NCBI RefSeq assembly: GCF_047948215.1
Contig: NC_134461.1
Coordinates: 92,090,245 to 92,154,244 of the forward strand
Length of the DNA: 64,000 bases
From: Lycorma delicatula
Taxonomy: Eukaryota; Arthropoda; Insecta; Hemiptera; Fulgoridae
Direction: 5' to 3'
The notes under the pieces were generated by a model. It searched no databases, had not been told where the DNA came from, and saw only the letters and a list, made by a program, of their open reading frames with translations. Positions 58,881-64,000 of this stretch are shown here, piece after piece. The position numbers were made by a program, and so were the translations under genes. How positions within the stretch are numbered: the stretch's first letter is position 1; each line of letters begins with the position of its first letter.

Positions 58881-59667
58881 TTTTTACACTACAATATGAA
58901 GACTGTAATACTACCCTTCCCCTTTATTAGTTTTATAATTTATGACAACATATTCAAACGAAGTACATAATTTTCATTGTTGATCAGTAGTTAGTATTGC
59001 TATATACAATTAAAAAAGTTTTTAAACATTTCAGTTTACGTAATAATTTCGTTTTACTGTGTAAATTATTGAATACACACAGCTAAAATACTGTTTAAAC
59101 AATTTTTATTTCTTTTAAAATTATTTTCAGTAATTATCGTTTTTCTTTTTAAAAAGAATGTTTATTACAAAAATAATAATACGATGTTCTATTTTTCGTC
59201 TGTTTTGCTTTAATAAAAAACCGGTTTTTAAAAGTTTTTATTCACTTTTTATTTGCCTATTCACATTCATTTTCTCAGAATTAAATTTTCTAGAAGTTTT
59301 TTCTAAATCTTCAGCATTTATTATTCATTTAACAAAGCTATTGTACTACAAACCTAAAAACTTGTACTACAAAAACTACTGAGTTACAGTGCTGAGACCT
59401 GTCTTATCGTATTTTCCAACTCAAATTACATAAGAAACGATCAAATTTACTTACTCCTAAATTTGGGTCCCAAAAATTACAGTAGGGTTAGCTTCTTTTT
59501 AATAGCTGAGCTGAAATCCAAGTGAAACTTGGTTATGGTTTCGAGTTATGATTTCGCATATCATAACTCGAAAGTGTTTCCAGACCTATACTTATATGAA
59601 CCTTTTTCATTATTGTCACCAATAGAACTTGTCCTCAATCTTTCTCCGTTTCCTCGTAGGGAACCTT

Positions 59668-61105
59668 CTAGAAATCGTTTTATTTAGAATAAAGATATCA
59701 AACAAATGAAAATAAAATTTAAAAAATTGACGCTTATTTCTACTATTTCTAAATAAAATTGCCAAGATACATAGCCAAAGTAATAGACTTATCTAATTAG
59801 TTCTCGAATGTGACTGATCTGAAACATTTTTTTTTAAATAAGTTTTTTCTTTCTCTCCTTTATGGAGGATTGAATTTGACCAAACATTATCAGAAAGTAT
59901 TTGACTAAACATTATCAAAACGACATTAAACAATGTAAAAAATTTACATATCCTTTTCAACTCAAATTTAAAGATACGAAACTAGTAAAATCCGTTTCTG
60001 AGAATCTTCTCTGACAGGGAGTTTTTCAATTGCGATTAAACTTCAGAAACCGTTGAATCAAATTTCATCCAAACAGGTGGTCTAAAAAGATAACAAGGAC
60101 AACTGTATAGGTAACTTCCGTACATAAGTAATTGACGTACATACATCGTTTCCAAATATTTCAATGCAAAAATTGTGTTTTGGTTAAGAGAAGAAACATA
60201 AAGATACTGTAAAAACTGTAATATCAAAAATTGATCCATTGGAATATTTTTCCTTAAATATTATACTGTATTACAATATACCCGGAAAAGTAATAAAAAT
60301 CATATATTTATGATTTTTTCCGTTAAACTATTTTCTCAATGGTACTGTAAGATTCATAAACTGTGTTGAGTTATGTTATATACAGTATTACATTATATTA
60401 GTAATTTCTTCTGATTACATAGTAATAAAATTTACCGTTATATAATGAGATGTAATTTAAAGTAGAAGTAATATATTTAATATAATAAATGTTGACTGTT
60501 CAGCGACTGAACAGACGTAAAATAACGGAAAGATTTTCAATTACCGAGATATATTATACTTAGTTAAATAGGTATAAATCAGAATAGTCAGTACTTTATA
60601 CGTGTATATTATTATTATACGTTAGTATTCTCATTCATACAAATTCTATTTTCTAATAAATAACAAAATGTATTGATCAATTGGTTTAATTAAATCAATA
60701 TATATATAAATACAATAAATAAAAAAAATAAACAAATTTCAATTGTTGAAAGATTAATATTGTCAATTTATAAAATAAAAAATGTTCAATATATTTTTTC
60801 AAATAAATACAGATCTTGCGTCCGCTTTTAAAAAAGATAAAAACCCCCCTCATTCAGAGATCGATAAAAAGTCTATCGCCTGAATCAGAACGTAAGCAAT
60901 CAAAACACAAGAAATGACTCACTAATTTTTGTATTTCTTGACACAACAAATCATTGTTTATTTGGTAGACTAAATAACACCACCTTTTTACTTAATGGTC
61001 CATTTTACTTACGGTCACAATCCTTTTGGCAACGTAGTAATAAATTTTTCAAAAAAATAATTTTTTTTTCAAAGGTATTTCTAATAATGAAATTTATTTT
61101 TTTTC
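59668..61105. other. AT-rich stretch, no gene seen
   Basis: No repeat or coding frame recognised. Confidence 0.5.
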
Positions 61106-61202
61106 CAATAACACAATGAAATTTAAAAAATGCATATTTTTAATAATCGATTATATTTTTAAATATTTAAAATGATAATTACATATCGAAATGATTTTTT
61201 TT
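61106..61202 (+). repeat. ~100-bp direct repeat flanking Rep-C, left copy
   Basis: Contains caataacacaatgaaat and ttaataatcgattatatttt; repeated at 61884-62003. Confidence 0.9.
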
Positions 61203-61880
61203 TTTTTACTTCCTTGTACGATGTAAAGGAAGTATTGTGATGACGAAAAATTGCGGTTTTCAGATTTTAACGGAAAAATCCATTTTGATAGTTTCGGCGT
61301 GACGTCTGTACATACGTATCTCGCATAACTCAAAAACGATTAGCCGTAAGATTCTGGAATTTTGGATTTAGAACTATTATAACATCTGGTTGTGCACCTC
61401 CCCTTTTGATTGCAATCGACTGGACCAAAAGTGTACAAAAAAAGCCCAAAATCCAAAAAATTTAGATTTTCGACTTTTTTCTTAACTGCAGTAATAGTAA
61501 TAAGTCCTCATTGATATCTTTTTAATGATATATCATAAGTATACTTATTTTCATTGGTTCCAGAGTTATAGCCAAATAAAATTTTAATTAAAGAAATATT
61601 TGGATCTTACAAGGGGAAGGTACATCAGTTCGAATCCGACTTCATTTCCTATTTTTAACTTTTTTTTTTTAATTTAAATATATTGATGTATTAATTATTT
61701 ATGTTTATTATTTATTAACCTCTGAACGTAAAAAAAGTTTTACAATAAATAATAATTCAATAATAACACTTACAAAAAAAATCAGAAGTTATTAAAGACA
61801 AAAATGTATGTACTTTTAAAAATGTGTATATGTAATTTAATAGGCGTACAAGGAAGTTATGTGGTGTCTGCATCAGATTT
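61203..61880 (-). repeat. Rep-C copy, full length
   Basis: From ttttttttacttccttgtacg to ggtgtctgcatcagattttt. Includes the box-B-like cagttcgaatccgacttc. Confidence 0.9.
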
Positions 61881-61883
61881 TTA

Positions 61884-62003
61884 CAATAACACAATGAAAT
61901 GTTAAAAATTTTTAATAATCGATTATATTTTTAGATATTTTAAATGATTAATATTTGAATAATTTTAAATGATAATTAGGTATCGAAATTATCTTTTTTT
62001 TTT
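61884..62003 (+). repeat. ~100-bp direct repeat flanking Rep-C, right copy
   Basis: Partner of 61106-61202, with a ~20-bp internal addition (aatatttgaataattttaaatga). Confidence 0.9.
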
Positions 62004-62450
62004 GTAATACAGTATTTTTGTGCTAATATTCGATTTGTTTTTAATGAAAACCAAAAATTCTTCTTCATGTTAACATGGATGTTATATACGTATATTTTCT
62101 CAGAATAACTTCACTCAGAATTTTTACTTCCTTCCATTTAACATAGTAAACATAGAAAAATCAAAAAATATTGTTTGAAGATGATTTTAGAGATAAGGAG
62201 CACAATAAAAAGTTAAATACTGATTTCTTTTAATTTTTTTAAACTTTTTTCGTTTATTTGAACATATAACGATAACTTTACAGTAAAATTTCATCATAAA
62301 TTACCCCCACCCCAAAAGAAAAATCTTAGGTAATATTTTCACGTATAATTATTTCTCCACTATATAAGAATAAATAACTAATGCCAAAAAAGTATTACAA
62401 CTTTGTTGTCAGATCTTTTCTACATATTCTCATCCCAAACATAAAATACT
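62004..62450. other. AT-rich stretch, no gene seen
   Basis: Nothing recognised. Confidence 0.5.
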
Positions 62451-62605
62451 GCCAGCCTCCGTGGCGCGAGTGGGAGCGTCTCGGCCTTTCATCCGGAGGT
62501 CCCGGGTTCGAACCCCGGGCGGGCATGGCATTTTCACACACTCTACAAATCGTTCATTCCATCCTCTGAATCAATGCCTAACAGTGGTCCCGGAGTTAAA
62601 AAAAA
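62451..62605 (+). repeat. SINE-A copy, full length
   Basis: Head gccagcctccgtggcgcgag, box B gggttcgaacccc, body cacacactctacaaatcgtt and tail ggtcccggagttaaaa. The overlapping 62-codon frame is a shadow. Confidence 0.9.
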
Positions 62606-62610
62606 AGAAA

Positions 62611-63082
62611 ATTATACTCTGCATAACATAAAGAATATTTATTCAATTTAACTGGCATTTTTAGGCACCAACTTTCAGCTTCTGAAGAAATCTATTTCCA
62701 CATATTATTATATCTTGTAATATATTTTATGATTGCAGATTACCAAAATAAGATAAAAATTGTATAAAATATATTTATATAAAAAGAAGGATTTACAGAG
62801 CCGTAACTCTCAAACGGATTTCTGCTAGATGTAAAACACACATAAAGAAAGGATAGACAATATATAAAAATTATTCAAGTGTAGTAAACTTTAAAATTTA
62901 AATAACATTATTCTTAGAACTGTTAAAAACCTTTTTGTTTATTTAGGTAAAAAACCAGGTAGATTGTCCCCCGCATACAAAAAAACACAACGGAAAAGGT
63001 GTGTACTCAAAGAGTTTAAATAAAGCAACGTATTTAAAGTTAAAAAAAATAACAAAAATATTAAAGGAATAATATCTTCAAG
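62611..63082. other. AT-rich stretch with an exon-like segment
   Basis: 62948-62998 is bounded by a T-rich ...tttag acceptor and a gtgtgt donor. The encoded peptide is basic, low-complexity and unrecognised; probably fortuitous. Confidence 0.3.
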
Positions 63083-63170
63083 CGTTTCAGGCTTTCGCCC
63101 GGAGGTTCCGGGTATGAATTCCGGTCAGGGATGGCATTTTCATACGCTCTAAATTTCCATTTTCACATTA
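63083..63170 (+). repeat. SINE-A second-subfamily fragment
   Basis: Anticodon-arm region ctttcgcccggagg with a damaged box B, then agggatggcattttcatacg and ctaaatttccatttt. The head is missing. Confidence 0.65.
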
Positions 63171-63371
63171 CTATGTAAAAGCTTCTCTGTAAGCTTCAGC
63201 GGTGAATGAATTTATCAGTCAATACAAACATATAACAAACAATAACGCTATATAAAATAGTTTTTAAACTGATTACAACGTAATTTAAAATTATTTTTAA
63301 AAGGTAAGTTTAAAAATGATTTTATAATATGGATAAAAAGAATAGACCAATTGATCTGCTGGTAAATTCGT

Positions 63372-63560
63372 TTTTTAGTGGTAAACTCGTCATCGCAAAT
63401 CAGCTGATTTCAAAGTCGAGAGTTATAAAGTTCAAATTCTAATTAAAGCAGTTGCTTTTATACTGATTTATATACTAGAATGTGGATACTGGAGTTCTTT
63501 GGTGATTGATGTTCAATTAACCACATGTCTCAGGAATGGTCGGTCTGAATCTGTTCAAGT
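63372..63560 (+). repeat. SINE-B copy, tail missing
   Basis: cgtcatcgcaaatcagctga through the middle (tggtgattgatgttcaatta) to about tctgaatctgttcaag; the 3' tail is absent. Confidence 0.8.
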
Positions 63561-63677
63561 TTACATATCTACCGGTACATTCACACAGATATTAACGAAT
63601 CGTTAAATTGCTTTAATTTTTGATGCGACTATAAAAAAAAAATATTTAAAGAAAGGATTAAGAGTTAAAATAAAAAT

Positions 63678-64000
63678 CTGATGTGAACACCACATAACTT
63701 CCTTGTACGCCCATTAAATTACATATATACATTTTTTTTTAATAAAAAGTACATAAAATTTTTATCATTAATAACTTCAGATATTTCTTCATTTTTTTGT
63801 TTTTGTTATTGTTGAAACTCGTAAATTTTTTTTATAGTCAGAGGTTAATAATTATTAATAAAACAAAATAAAGAAAGTTAAAAAAAAGGATGAAGTCTGA
63901 TTCGAACCAATATGCCTTCCCCTTTTAAGTCCAAATATTTAATTAATTAAAATGTTATTTGGCTATAACTCTGAAACCAATGAAAATAAGTACCACTTGT
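63678..64000 (+). repeat. Rep-C copy, cut by window end
   Basis: Starts ctgatgtgaacaccac and continues through the reversed box-B-like gattcgaaccaatatgcc to the window end. Confidence 0.9.

Larger units (their letters stand above)
56653..59667 (-). mobile_element. Rep-D transposon with ~0.4-kb inverted arms
   Basis: The left arm (56653-57017) and right arm (59259-59667) are diverged reverse complements. Both have ttctactggtga/ttctattggtga, then aataatgaaaaaggttcata, then tctggaaac, and at the inner edge gaaaatttaattctgagaaaa. Between them lie a LINE inserted later and a Tc1/mariner-like transposase remnant on the minus strand. Without the LINE the element would be ~1.9 kb. Solo arms elsewhere (26085, 38585, 40727) are probably derivatives. 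Confidence 0.75.

Noticed and set aside
1..64000. Window ends look joinable: Rep-C runs off the right end and into the left end with a gap of ~10 bases
   Set aside because: Rep-C is abundant here (nine copies), so two copies meeting the window borders is a coincidence; nothing supports a circular molecule.

Overview
The window is an AT-rich, intron- or intergenic-like stretch of an arthropod, most probably insect, nuclear genome. The evidence is (i) one conserved insect-type coding exon, (ii) jockey-, R1- and RTE-like LINE fragments and mariner/Tc1 elements typical of arthropods, and (iii) two tRNA-headed SINE families. Genus cannot be read from the sequence; a hemipteran or another large-genome insect is a guess.

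Only one host coding element is convincing: a 69-nt first coding exon at 48148-48216 (+). It reads as the N-terminus of amphiphysin (N-BAR helix H0), with a strong start context, an upstream acceptor and a phase-0 donor at 48217. No further amphiphysin exon was seen, so everything 3' of it is probably a >15-kb first coding intron. Everything 5' is upstream DNA or a 5'UTR intron.

The rest is mobile-element debris in AT-rich filler. Layout: 1-5.7 kb, Rep-C, SINE-B and SINE-A copies; 7.5-14.2 kb, Rep-E, a mariner fossil carrying a short Rep-C, Rep-H; 15.8-17.1 kb, a Tc1/mariner relic with inverted ends; 17.6-20.6 kb, SINE-A, a SINE-B split by a GC-rich insert, a jockey LINE; 22.5-24.3 kb, Rep-E, SINE-A and a decayed reverse transcriptase; 26-34 kb, four Rep-C copies, Rep-F and a transposase fossil with SINEs; 35-37 kb, another transposase fossil split by SINE-B and a GC-rich remnant; 38.5-41.2 kb, Rep-D and Rep-F; 42.1-42.8 kb, a 680-bp long inverted repeat; 43.9-44.8 kb, an R1-like LINE tail; 46.2-47.3 kb, Rep-E; 48.1 kb, the exon; 50.1-51.4 kb, a mariner with perfect 28-bp ends and a broken transposase; 53.3-53.7 kb, a foldback; 56.7-59.7 kb, a Tc1/mariner-like element with ~0.4-kb inverted arms and an RTE-like LINE inserted in it; 61-64 kb, Rep-C and SINEs.

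Most notable: three unrelated-looking repeat families (Rep-C, -E, -F) share a terminal T-tract plus hairpin layout and a similar internal phrase, suggesting one mobilising system; the two SINE families share a 3' tail; and the long inverted repeat is a candidate hairpin-RNA source. Family names (Rep-C, SINE-A etc.) are labels made for this window only.
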